The notes under the pieces: model-generated
Told to the model about the DNA's origin: nothing
The model's input: the letters and a program-made list of their open reading frames with translations, nothing else
Databases searched by the model: none
Program-made: the position numbers and the translations under genes
Shown here: positions 33,535 through 41,844 of the stretch, piece by piece
Position numbering within the stretch: the first letter of the stretch is position 1
How the letters are laid out: each line of letters begins with the position of its first letter
Source of the DNA: [Streptosporangium] indianense
Lineage (GTDB): Bacteria; Actinomycetota; Actinomycetes; Streptomycetales; Streptomycetaceae
DNA: 64,000 nucleotides
NCBI RefSeq assembly: GCF_021474405.1
Contig: NZ_JAKEIO010000040.1
Span: forward strand, 1 to 64,000
Direction of reading: 5' to 3'

Positions 33535-34560
33535 ATGAAAGCCGTGCAGGTCATCGAGTACGACGAGCCGCCCGTGCTCGTGGACGTGCCGGACCCGCAG
33601 ATCACCGGCCCGCTGGATGTGATCGTGAAGATCGGGGGCGCGGGGGTCTGCCGGACCGATCTGCACATCCTCGAAGGGCAGTGGAAGGAGAAGAGCGGGG
33701 TCGCCCTTCCGTACACGATCGGTCACGAGAACGCCGGCTGGGTCGCCCAGATCGGGGAGGCCGTCACCAACGTCCAGGTGGGTGACCCGGTCATCCTGCA
33801 CCCGCTGGTGACCTGCGGGTTGTGCCGGGCCTGCCGGGACGGTGACGACGTGCACTGCACGAACTCTGCCTTCCCCGGCATCGACGCCGACGGGGGCTAC
33901 GCCGAGTACCTGAAGACGAGCGCCCGCTCGGTGGTGCCCCTCGACCCGTCCCTGGAGCCTGCCTCGGTGGCAGCCCTGGCCGACGCCGGGCTCACGGCGT
34001 ACCACGCCGTAGCCAAGGCGGCCCGGGCTCTGTGGCCCGGTGACAAGGCCGTGGTCATCGGCGCCGGCGGACTCGGGCACATAGGGATCCAGGTGCTGAG
34101 GGCCCTGTCGCCGGTCGAGATGATCGTCATCGACCGCAGCCCCGAGGCCCTGGCGCTGTCCAAGGAGCTCGGTGCCGACCACACGCTCCTCGCGGACGGC
34201 AGCGAGGCCGACCGCGTACGGGAGCTCACCTCGGGGTACGGCGCGGAGGCGGTCCTGGACTTCGTCGGTGAAGGGGGCGCCGTCGAGACGGGCGTGGCCT
34301 GCCTGCGCCGCAACGGCAACTACTACGTCATCGGCTACGGCGGCCACCTCCACGTGCCGACCATCGACGTCATCTCCACGGAGATCAACTTCATCGGCAA
34401 TCTCGTCGGGTCCTACAACGACCTCTCCGAGCTGATGGTGCTGGCGGCCCGCGGCAAGGTCACCCTGCACACCCAGCGCTACCCCCTCGCCTCCTTCCGA
34501 CAGGCCCTCGACGACCTGGACGCCGGCGCCGTGCGCGGCCGAGCGATCTTGATCCCGTGA
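33535..34560 (+). CDS. Zinc-dependent NAD(P)-linked alcohol dehydrogenase
   Basis: A 341-residue medium-chain dehydrogenase. Catalytic zinc ligands are in GAGVCRTDLH (Cys) and YTIGHENAGWV (His-Glu); the structural zinc loop TCGLCRACRDGDDVHC has the four cysteines. The Rossmann motif is VVIGAGGLGHIGIQV. The terminal region VRGRAILIP matches secondary-alcohol/butanediol-type ADHs. It starts the operon with a five-gene polyol/glycerol-type ABC importer (19 bases to the solute-binding protein gene), so it probably oxidises an imported alcohol or diol, although the exact substrate is not readable from sequence. Confidence 0.9.
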   Translation: MKAVQVIEYDEPPVLVDVPDPQITGPLDVIVKIGGAGVCRTDLHILEGQWKEKSGVALPYTIGHENAGWVAQIGEAVTNVQVGDPVILHPLVTCGLCRACRDGDDVHCTNSAFPGIDADGGYAEYLKTSARSVVPLDPSLEPASVAALADAGLTAYHAVAKAARALWPGDKAVVIGAGGLGHIGIQVLRALSPVEMIVIDRSPEALALSKELGADHTLLADGSEADRVRELTSGYGAEAVLDFVGEGGAVETGVACLRRNGNYYVIGYGGHLHVPTIDVISTEINFIGNLVGSYNDLSELMVLAARGKVTLHTQRYPLASFRQALDDLDAGAVRGRAILIP

Positions 34561-34578
34561 CACCGCAGGAGAACCCCG

Positions 34579-36180
34579 ATGCGCAGTAGACCGTACACAC
34601 GTGTGGTCGCCGTCGCGGCCGTAGCGGCCCTGACCGCCACCGCGTGCACCACACAGAGCGAGGTACAGCACAAGCCCAAGAAGAAGGCCGCGCTGTTCAA
34701 GCCCGGCTCGGAGATCAGCTACAAGAAATACGGCAGGAACTACCCGGCGACGAAGGTCAAGGACGGGCCCGGCTCCTGCAGCTACGAGTCGATCAGCCGC
34801 AAGGACTACTCCGGGCAGACTCTGAAGATCATCAGTCATGCCGTCCCGGTCATCGGTGAGCCGACGCAGCTGCACGCCAAGCAGTTCGAGGAGATCACCG
34901 GCGGGAAGGTCGAGGTGGTCAACGTCCCCTTCGGTGAGCTGCACCAGAAGATTCTCACGCCCCTCCAGGCAGGCCAGCCGGCGTATGACGTCATGTTCTA
35001 CCCATCCCTGTGGATCGGCGACATGGCCCCGTACCTGGCACCGGTGCCGGAGGAGTACCTGAACACCCCCGGCATGCGGGACGTCACCCAGTCCTACATG
35101 GACGTGGCGACCTGGGACGGGAAGGTCGTGCAGTATCCGGTGGACGGTGACCGGCACTACCTCAAGGTCCGCAGCGATGTGCTGAAGGACCCCAGGTGGC
35201 AGGCCGAGTACAAGAAGGCCACGGGCAAGGACCTGAAGGTCCCCACGACGTGGGCCGAATACCAGGAGACGGCTGAGTTCTTCAGCGGCAAGGACTTCGA
35301 CGGCGACGGCAAGAGGAACTACGGCAGCGCCGAGGTCACCAAGCGCGATGACCTGACCTTCTCCGCGTTCATCAGCCGTGCGGCGCCGTACGTGAAGAAC
35401 CCTAAGGTCAAGGGCGGTGTCTTCTTCGATGCCAAGACCATGAAGCCGCTGATCAACACACCGGGCTTCGTCCGCGCTCTGCAGGACATGGTCGAGGCGA
35501 AGTCCATCTGGGCACCCGGCGGTGCCAACTTCGGCCTGGGAGACGAGATCTTCTCCTTCGGAGGCGGCCAGACGCTGATGTCCTACTCCTGGGACGACGC
35601 CTTCATCCAGGCCCAGCAGCCGGACAGCAAGATCCGCAACACCGTCGAGGCGGCGCCACTGCCGGGCTCCACGGAGGTCTACAACCGCACCACGAGGTCG
35701 TGGGACAAGAAGGCGAACCAGGCTGCCTACTTCACCTGGGGTTGGACCTCCGCGGTGGCCAAGGCGTCCAGCCACCAGGAGATGGCCTTCGACTACCTGT
35801 GCTTCTTCAGCAACGAGGCCAACACCGCGCTCGATCTGACCATCGGACGTTTCGGCGTCAACCCCTACCGCATCTCCCACTTCGACCCGGCGTTCTGGGA
35901 GAAGCAGGGCTGGGACAAGGACGTCGCCAAGGCGTACGTGAAGACGCTCTCCGGCATGGAAGAGAACCCCAACCGCGTCTTCGACCTGCGTGTCCCCGGT
36001 GTCAACCAGTACATGTCCGCGCTGGCCAACGGCGTCGCCGCGGCGCTGGCGGGCCAGCAGCCCCCGCAGCGGGCGCTGGACGGCGTGGCCGACGAATGGG
36101 TCAAGATCACCGACCAGATCGGCAAGGACAAGGTCCGCAGCGCCTATCGCAACGTCGTCGCGCTCGAGGACAAGTCCTGA
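34579..36180 (+). CDS. Extracellular solute-binding lipoprotein (glycerol/polyol-type)
   Basis: A 533-residue ABC-importer binding protein. The signal peptide ends in the lipobox LTATAC, giving lipid-modified Cys23. The mature part has the family-1 solute-binding fold (TLKIISHAVPVIGEPTQLHA, then EITGGKVEVVNVPF, and a late GRFGVNPYRISHF). Length near 530 matches binding proteins of the rhizobial glycerol importer GlpV type rather than typical 430-residue sugar-binding proteins. It is the first transporter gene of the operon, followed by a strong hairpin and two permease genes. Confidence 0.88.
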   Translation: MRSRPYTRVVAVAAVAALTATACTTQSEVQHKPKKKAALFKPGSEISYKKYGRNYPATKVKDGPGSCSYESISRKDYSGQTLKIISHAVPVIGEPTQLHAKQFEEITGGKVEVVNVPFGELHQKILTPLQAGQPAYDVMFYPSLWIGDMAPYLAPVPEEYLNTPGMRDVTQSYMDVATWDGKVVQYPVDGDRHYLKVRSDVLKDPRWQAEYKKATGKDLKVPTTWAEYQETAEFFSGKDFDGDGKRNYGSAEVTKRDDLTFSAFISRAAPYVKNPKVKGGVFFDAKTMKPLINTPGFVRALQDMVEAKSIWAPGGANFGLGDEIFSFGGGQTLMSYSWDDAFIQAQQPDSKIRNTVEAAPLPGSTEVYNRTTRSWDKKANQAAYFTWGWTSAVAKASSHQEMAFDYLCFFSNEANTALDLTIGRFGVNPYRISHFDPAFWEKQGWDKDVAKAYVKTLSGMEENPNRVFDLRVPGVNQYMSALANGVAAALAGQQPPQRALDGVADEWVKITDQIGKDKVRSAYRNVVALEDKS

Positions 36181-36195
36181 TCCAAGCGCAGGGCC

Positions 36196-36229
36196 CCGGG
36201 TGGCCGGACCTCACCGGCCGGCCACCCGG
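36196..36229. promoter_or_regulatory. Intercistronic stem-loop after the binding-protein gene
   Basis: A perfect 12-bp stem (CCGGGTGGCCGG / CCGGCCACCCGG) with a 10-nt loop lies between the solute-binding protein and first permease genes. Such elements in importer operons stabilise the upstream mRNA or attenuate the downstream part so the binding protein is made in excess. Confidence 0.6.
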
Positions 36230-36261
36230 CGGCTCCCGCCCCCCCTTCCGCGAGGAGAACC

Positions 36262-37140
36262 ATGGACGGCCTGCGCCGGCACAAGAGCACGTTCCTGCTG
36301 CCGGGACTGCTCACGCTCTTTCTGATCATCATTTTCCCGCTTCTGTTCACCATCCGCGTCAGCTTCTCCGGCTGGAACGTCAGCAACCCTCAGATGGACT
36401 TCATCGGAGGCGCCAACTACACCGCGGTGCTGCACGACAGCCGCTTCTGGGCCTCCATCACCCGGCTGGTCCTGCTGGCGGGTGGCACGGTTCTGATCCA
36501 GTACGTCATCGGGTTCGGTATGGCCCTGCTGGTCTGGCGCGAGGCACGCGGCCGCAGGTTCTGGCGGGTGCTCTTCCTCGTCCCCATGATGACCACGCCC
36601 GTGGTGATGGCCGCCATCTGGCAGACGATCTTCCATGAGTCGCTGGGGCCGGTGAACGACCTGCTGGAGATGCTGGGCCTGACGGGCATCCCCTGGCTCA
36701 CCGAGTCCGGACCGGCCCTGGCCGCGCTCATGACCGTCGAGATCTGGCAGTGGACCCCCTTCATGTTCCTGTTGCTGCTGGCCGGCTTGCTCAGCCTGCC
36801 CAAGGAACCGTTCATGGCCGCCGCGATCGACGGCGCCGGCACCTGGCGCACGTTCCGGAAGGTCACCTTCCCTTTGATGGCACCGGTGTCGGTCGCCGCG
36901 GTCGTCATCCGGCTGATCGAGGCGTCCAAGCTCTCCGACAGCGTCTACGTCCTGACGTCCGGCGGGCCGGGCTCCTCCACGGAGACCCCCGGTTATTACC
37001 TCTACATCCAGGGGCTCCGCGACCAGCAGACCGGCTACGGCGGGGCGATGTCGCTGACCTATCTCGTCCTGATGATCGTCACGCTCACGGTCGTCGCCGC
37101 CCTGCTCACCAGGGCCTTCAAGCTGAAGGGAGACTCATGA
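36262..37140 (+). CDS. ABC importer permease 1
   Basis: A 292-residue inner-membrane permease with about six helices (LLPGLLTLFLIIIFPLLFTI first). The cytoplasmic coupling helix appears as EPFMAAAIDGAGTWRTF, the EAA-type motif that docks on the ATPase. ATG 36262 follows GAGGAG. Its stop overlaps the next permease gene (ATGA). Confidence 0.9.
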   Translation: MDGLRRHKSTFLLPGLLTLFLIIIFPLLFTIRVSFSGWNVSNPQMDFIGGANYTAVLHDSRFWASITRLVLLAGGTVLIQYVIGFGMALLVWREARGRRFWRVLFLVPMMTTPVVMAAIWQTIFHESLGPVNDLLEMLGLTGIPWLTESGPALAALMTVEIWQWTPFMFLLLLAGLLSLPKEPFMAAAIDGAGTWRTFRKVTFPLMAPVSVAAVVIRLIEASKLSDSVYVLTSGGPGSSTETPGYYLYIQGLRDQQTGYGGAMSLTYLVLMIVTLTVVAALLTRAFKLKGDS

Positions 37141-37982
37141 GGTCGCGCCTGTATCCCGTGTTCAAGTACACCGTGATCGCCCTGTGGGCCTGCTTCGTCG
37201 CGGGACCGTTCTTCTGGGCGATGACGACCAGCTTCAAGAACGCCAACGCTGTTCAGGGCGGTCCCACCTACATCCCCTGGGCGCAGTACGAGCCCACGCT
37301 CACCGGCTGGCGCAACATCTTCGGTGGAGCGGGGGGCGTCGATGTGGTCGGTCCCTTCGTCAACAGTGCCATCGTCACGGTCGCCGCGTCGGCCATCAGC
37401 CTGGCACTGGGTTCGCTGGCCGCCTACGCGCTGTCCCGGTACCGGTTCAGGCTGGGCTTCATCAAGAACAGCGACATCGTCTTCTTCTTCGTCTCCCAGC
37501 GGATCATGCCGCCCGTCGTCCTGGTGATCCCCTTCTTCTACCTCCTGCAGTGGGGCGGCCTCCTGGACACCATCCCGGGCCTGGTCATCGTGACGGTGGC
37601 GCTCCTGCTGCCGATCGCCGTCTGGGTGATGGTGGACTTCTTCAACGGCATCCCCCGCGAGATCGACGAGATGGCGATGCTGGACGGCTGCCCGCCGTTC
37701 CAGACCTTCGTACGGGCGATCCTGCCGAACTCCCTGCCCGGGTTGACCGTCGCGGCGATGTTCTGCGCCGTGTTCGGCTGGAACGACTTCTTCTTCGCCT
37801 TCCGACTGACCTTCACCGAGGTTCAGACCCTGCCCCAGGCGGTCGTCGCCCTCAACTCCTCCATCCCACCGTGGTGGACGCTGTCCGCCGCCGCGCTCTT
37901 CGGCGTGGCACCGCTGATCCTGCTCGCCCTCTGGGTGGAGCGCCTGCTGTCCAAGGGAAACCTGTCGGGAGCGGTCCGATGA
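37137..37982 (+). CDS. ABC importer permease 2
   Basis: A 281-residue permease paired with the preceding one. Hydrophobic helices span the length, and the EAA-type coupling helix is EIDEMAMLDGCPPFQTF. It overlaps both neighbours by four bases (ATGA), so it is translationally coupled to permease 1 and to the first ATPase. Confidence 0.9.
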   Translation: MRSRLYPVFKYTVIALWACFVAGPFFWAMTTSFKNANAVQGGPTYIPWAQYEPTLTGWRNIFGGAGGVDVVGPFVNSAIVTVAASAISLALGSLAAYALSRYRFRLGFIKNSDIVFFFVSQRIMPPVVLVIPFFYLLQWGGLLDTIPGLVIVTVALLLPIAVWVMVDFFNGIPREIDEMAMLDGCPPFQTFVRAILPNSLPGLTVAAMFCAVFGWNDFFFAFRLTFTEVQTLPQAVVALNSSIPPWWTLSAAALFGVAPLILLALWVERLLSKGNLSGAVR

Positions 37983-39067
37983 ACCTCAACGCCACTGATC
38001 TGTGCCTGACCGTCGACGGCGTCGACCACCTCAGGAATGTGACCGCCACCTTCCGGCCGGGACGGCTCCACACCGTCATCGGCCGGACGATGGCCGGGAA
38101 GACGACGCTGCTGCGGGCCCTGGCCGGCCTGCAAGGGGTGGACTCCGGCTCACTGACGCGCGCCGGAGAGGACTTCCTGAGGACGCCGGTGTGGCGGCGC
38201 GACACCGCCATGGTCTACCAGCAGTTCATCAACTACCCCCATCTCACGGTGTTCGACAACGTGGCCTTCCCGCTGAAGCGGGCCGGGCTGTCCCGGGACG
38301 AAATCCGGCACCGGGTCCAGCAGAGTCTGGCGAGCGTGGGGCTCACGGACTTCGGAAAGCGCAAGCCATCCCAGCTCTCAGGCGGTCAGCAGCAGCGCGT
38401 CGCGATCGCTCGCGCCCTGGCCCGCCGCACCGGCATCCTCCTGCTCGACGAGCCCCTGGCGAACCTGGACTACAAGTTGCGCGAACAACTGCGCGACGAG
38501 TTCAAGGCCCTCTTCTCGGACCAGGGCGACACGATCGTCATCTACACGACCACCGAACCTGCCGAGGCGATGATGCTCGGGGACGTGGTCCTCGTCATGC
38601 ACGAGGGGCGGATCCTCCAGACCGGCACCCCACAGGAGGTCTTCGAACGCCCGGCGACCACCACCGTGGCGTCCATCGTCAACGACCCTCCCATGAACGT
38701 GTTCGCAGGCCGGCTCAAGGGCGGCCAGGTCACGGTGGCCGGTTTCCAGGCCGCGCACGTCTCCGCACACCTGGCCGAACTATCCGACGGGGCCTACCAA
38801 TTCGGCCTGCGTGCCACCGATGTCAGCCTGGCCTCCAGCGGAGTCGATGGCGAGGTCACCTACGTGGAGATCTCCGGCTCGGAGACCTTCGTCCATGTGG
38901 TCGTCGGCGAGACCCCCTTCGTCGTGCAGCTCGAGGGCATCCACGACGTCGACCTCGGCGACCTCGTGAAACTCCGGCTCCGTCCCGACCGGCTGTTCGC
39001 CTTCGACGAGCGGGGTGCGCTCGTACGGACACCCTCACACGATCTCGTCTCAGTGGAAGGCCGTTGA
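37979..39067 (+). CDS. ABC importer ATPase 1 (GlpS-like)
   Basis: A 362-residue MalK-type ATPase. Walker A is GRTMAGKTT, the signature is LSGGQQQR and Walker B is ILLLDEP, but the switch His of the H-loop is replaced: the motif reads IYTTTEPAEAM instead of a THDQ-type sequence. The C-terminal regulatory domain (residues 240-362) is of TOBE type. The same H-loop change is seen in GlpS of rhizobial glycerol importers. Two bases separate its stop from the ATG of ATPase 2. Confidence 0.88.
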   Translation: MNLNATDLCLTVDGVDHLRNVTATFRPGRLHTVIGRTMAGKTTLLRALAGLQGVDSGSLTRAGEDFLRTPVWRRDTAMVYQQFINYPHLTVFDNVAFPLKRAGLSRDEIRHRVQQSLASVGLTDFGKRKPSQLSGGQQQRVAIARALARRTGILLLDEPLANLDYKLREQLRDEFKALFSDQGDTIVIYTTTEPAEAMMLGDVVLVMHEGRILQTGTPQEVFERPATTTVASIVNDPPMNVFAGRLKGGQVTVAGFQAAHVSAHLAELSDGAYQFGLRATDVSLASSGVDGEVTYVEISGSETFVHVVVGETPFVVQLEGIHDVDLGDLVKLRLRPDRLFAFDERGALVRTPSHDLVSVEGR

Positions 39068-39068
39068 T

Positions 39069-40157
39069 ATGGCGCAGTTGGACATCGTCGACGTCGGGCA
39101 CGCGTACGCGCCTGGTGCCGAGGAGGAGCGGTGGGCTCTCAAGCCGCTGAACCTGACCTTCGAATCCGGCAAGACCTATGCACTGGTCGGACCCTCGGGC
39201 TGCGGCAAGACGACGCTGCTGAACATCCTGTCCGGACTGGTCAGACCGTCCCGGGGACGGGTGCGGTTCGACGGCGTCGACGTCACCGCCCTGCCCACCA
39301 AGGCGCGCAACATCGCCCAGGTCTTCCAGTTCCCCGTCATCTACAAGTCGATGACGGTCTACGACAACTTGGCCTTCCCGCTGCAGTGCCGGCGCTGGGA
39401 CAAGGCGAGGATCGACGCCAAGGTGCAGCAGGTCGCCGAAGCCCTGGACCTGCACGACCGGCTCAGGCAACCCGCGCGCCGGCTCACCGCCGACGACAAG
39501 CAGCTGATCTCACTCGGCCGCGGCCTGGTCCGCGACGACGTGGCGGCCGTCCTGATGGACGAGCCGCTCACCGTGATCGATCCGCAGCTGAAGCACTCGC
39601 TGCGACGCAAGATCAGGGAGATCACCGAGCAGTTCCGGCCCACGGTGATCTATGTGACGCACGACCAGTACGAGGCGATGAGCTTCGCGCAGGAACTGCT
39701 CGTCATGAAGGACGGCCGCGCGGTGCAGCAAGGCACTCCTGAACAGCTGTTCGAGGCACCCTCCTCCACCTACGTCGGCTATTTCATCGGCTCACCGGCG
39801 ATGAACTTCCTGACCGTGGACCACGGTGACGGTCCCTTCGCGCTGGGCGGCCGACCGCTGTCCGCGGCCTGGGACGTCCCGGCGAGCACGCTGAAGGCCG
39901 GTGAGGTCCAGGTCGGGGTCCGGCCCGAGCACGTCAGGATCGTCACGGATCCCGGCCCCAACACCTTCCCCGGGCGTCTGAAGGGCGTCAGCGACCACGG
40001 CGCGCAGCGCGTGCTCGAGGTGGAGATCGCCGGACAGCCCGTCAGGGCCAAGACGCCGCGGGATCAGGGAGTTCCGGTCGGCGAGGAGGTCTTGGTGCAC
40101 CTGCCGCGCGCCAAGGTCCTTCCCTACGCGGACGGAGAGTTGGTACTCCGGTCCTGA
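39069..40157 (+). CDS. ABC importer ATPase 2 (GlpT-like)
   Basis: A 362-residue partner ATPase. Walker A GPSGCGKTT, Walker B VLMDEP and the H-loop IYVTHDQYEAM are intact, but the signature motif is degenerate (LTADDKQLISLGRGL where LSGGQ is expected), as in rhizobial GlpT. Together with ATPase 1 this gives one complete and one degenerate ATP site per dimer. The C-terminal TOBE domain has VGVRPEHVRIV. It is the last recognised gene of the ADH-importer operon. Confidence 0.88.
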   Translation: MAQLDIVDVGHAYAPGAEEERWALKPLNLTFESGKTYALVGPSGCGKTTLLNILSGLVRPSRGRVRFDGVDVTALPTKARNIAQVFQFPVIYKSMTVYDNLAFPLQCRRWDKARIDAKVQQVAEALDLHDRLRQPARRLTADDKQLISLGRGLVRDDVAAVLMDEPLTVIDPQLKHSLRRKIREITEQFRPTVIYVTHDQYEAMSFAQELLVMKDGRAVQQGTPEQLFEAPSSTYVGYFIGSPAMNFLTVDHGDGPFALGGRPLSAAWDVPASTLKAGEVQVGVRPEHVRIVTDPGPNTFPGRLKGVSDHGAQRVLEVEIAGQPVRAKTPRDQGVPVGEEVLVHLPRAKVLPYADGELVLRS

Positions 40158-40409
40158 CGTCGTTCCGATGCATGAACGGCGGGTGAAGGTGAAGGCGGCG
40201 ACGACCTGGTCGACGGGCAGCAGCGCACGGTTCCGCACCGGGCCGGGGACCAAGTACCTCGCGTCCTCCCCGCGGACGCGGAGGTATTCCGTCGGATGGG
40301 TCGCCGTGCCGCACAGGCCGTGGTCTCCGCGCCGAGGCGCAACTGCTCCATGAGGTGGCCTCCAGCAGCCTGTGCAGTCGTCGCAGCATCTGGCATGTGG
40401 CTGGGGCGG
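40158..40409 (-). other. Intergenic region with a possible reverse-strand coding relic
   Basis: The reverse frame at about 40170-40300 uses Streptomyces-like codons and reads EYLRVRGEDARYLVPGPV then LPVDQVVAAFTFTRR, but has no start and runs into the antisense of ATPase 2. It may be the tail of a lost gene. I cannot name it. Confidence 0.2.
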
Positions 40410-41546
40410 CTATTTCGTCCGCAGCATGAGGGCGTGTCGAGTGTTGTCCCCGTAGACGCCGGTCTCGTCTCCGTTGATGCCGTATGTGTTCTGGAATCGG
40501 GCCACTGCCTGACGGACCTCCGTGTCGTAACGGCCGTTGATGGCGCCGCCGTCATAGACGTGAGGGATCTGGAGCAGACGTACCTGCAACTCGTAAACAC
40601 CGTGGCCAGTGTCGCCTGGGCGCAGCAGCCCGGTGCCCGGGATCTCGGGAAGCGAGGCGTTGCCGGGAGCCGGCCGGTTCGGTTGCCCGGTCGGTGAGGA
40701 CGGGGCTGCAGGTGCTGGATTCTCAGGCAGTGGCCGGTCGGGCTGCTCCATGGACGCAGGCGGCGTCGCCGGTGCGGAGTCGCCGTTGCTGAGCAGCGAA
40801 GAGGCAAGGACCAATCCGCTCGCGGCGCCCAGGCCGAAGACTCCGGCGAGCCGGCTGTGTCGCCGGTCGGTGAAGCGGCGATGTCGTTGGCTCCCCCTGG
40901 GCTCAGGCGAGGGAGCCGGTTCTGGGCGCAGCGGCGTCTGGGAGGGCGGGGCGACGAAGCGGTTCGGCTGCGCGGCCTGCGATGGGTAGGGGCAGTCCTC
41001 AGTTGAGTCGGTCCATCGGCGCGCATGATCCTGCAGAGCGGCTGTTGGCGGCGGGAAAGCTGCCGGCGGTTCGGCCTGCGCCGGGCCCCCGCCGCGCGCA
41101 GTGGGTGGCTGTCCGGCCTCCCGGGGTGCGACCGCCCCGGGGGGCGTGACCGCCTCCTGCCGCACACCGCGTGACCACAGCGGCTCGACCATGGCGTTCC
41201 CGGCGGCCGGCCGGTCCCCAGCGGGTTGAGGCGGGTCGGCAGACGGTGGGAGGCCTTCCGGACGGACCGGAACCAGCTCGGGCCGGGATCCCAGGCTCTG
41301 CGTACCCGGCTGCGGTGACGGCAGGGACGGGACGGGATGGGTGGGGCTGCCGTATCCGGCTGTTGCGCTGGTGTGGTCTGAGGGCGGTAACGGGCTTCCT
41401 AGCCCTTGGTGCTCCTCCGTCGCGTAGAGATCGGCGCGAGCGGCATCCAGGGCGTTCAGAACCGCCTGAAACGAATCTTGGATCTCTTGCTCGGGCTCGC
41501 GCCCCCAGTTGAGGGCCCGTGGCGGTTCGGCCTCGTCGAATCCCAT
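40410..41546 (-). CDS. Membrane protein with C-terminal peptidoglycan-binding-like domain
   Basis: A 378-residue protein. The N-terminal 230 residues are a Pro/Ala/Gly-rich, low-complexity cytoplasmic region, then one transmembrane helix (GVFGLGAASGLVLASSL, about 235-255), a Pro/Asn-rich extracytoplasmic linker, and a PG_binding_1-type domain: LLRPGDTGHGVYELQVRL then DTEVRQAVARFQNTYGING. ATG 41546 follows GGAGGA by a few bases and is preferred to a GTG eight codons upstream. It probably sits at the membrane with its C-terminus bound to the wall. A stand-alone gene. Confidence 0.83.
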   Translation of the reverse strand: MGFDEAEPPRALNWGREPEQEIQDSFQAVLNALDAARADLYATEEHQGLGSPLPPSDHTSATAGYGSPTHPVPSLPSPQPGTQSLGSRPELVPVRPEGLPPSADPPQPAGDRPAAGNAMVEPLWSRGVRQEAVTPPGAVAPREAGQPPTARGGGPAQAEPPAAFPPPTAALQDHARRWTDSTEDCPYPSQAAQPNRFVAPPSQTPLRPEPAPSPEPRGSQRHRRFTDRRHSRLAGVFGLGAASGLVLASSLLSNGDSAPATPPASMEQPDRPLPENPAPAAPSSPTGQPNRPAPGNASLPEIPGTGLLRPGDTGHGVYELQVRLLQIPHVYDGGAINGRYDTEVRQAVARFQNTYGINGDETGVYGDNTRHALMLRTK

Positions 41547-41844
41547 CGGTAGTCCTCCTCGACCAACCACGTCCGGGGTGGGGCGCCACCACGGCCCGCG
41601 TAGCGCTCCGTGGAACGCGTGCCGGCCACTCCAGTGATCTGCTGGACTGGCCGGTCAGCGCGGGAGATCGGGTCGATGTCGTCTGTTGATGAGCCGGACC
41701 GCAGAAGTGTCCCTACGGTCTCCTTGTCAACCGATACGCACTCGGCATGGCGTTTTCTCAATCCCTGCCACACCTACCGCTCAACGCGCCTTGTCCGGGC
41801 GGTCGGGCGGGCCCAACGGAGTCCTTCCCTGCCCTGTCTGGAGA

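Noticed and set aside
33436..35880. Reverse-strand open frame of about 814 codons opposite the dehydrogenase and binding-protein genes
   Set aside because: Gly/Val/Arg-rich shadow of the forward genes; no motif, no ribosome-binding site.
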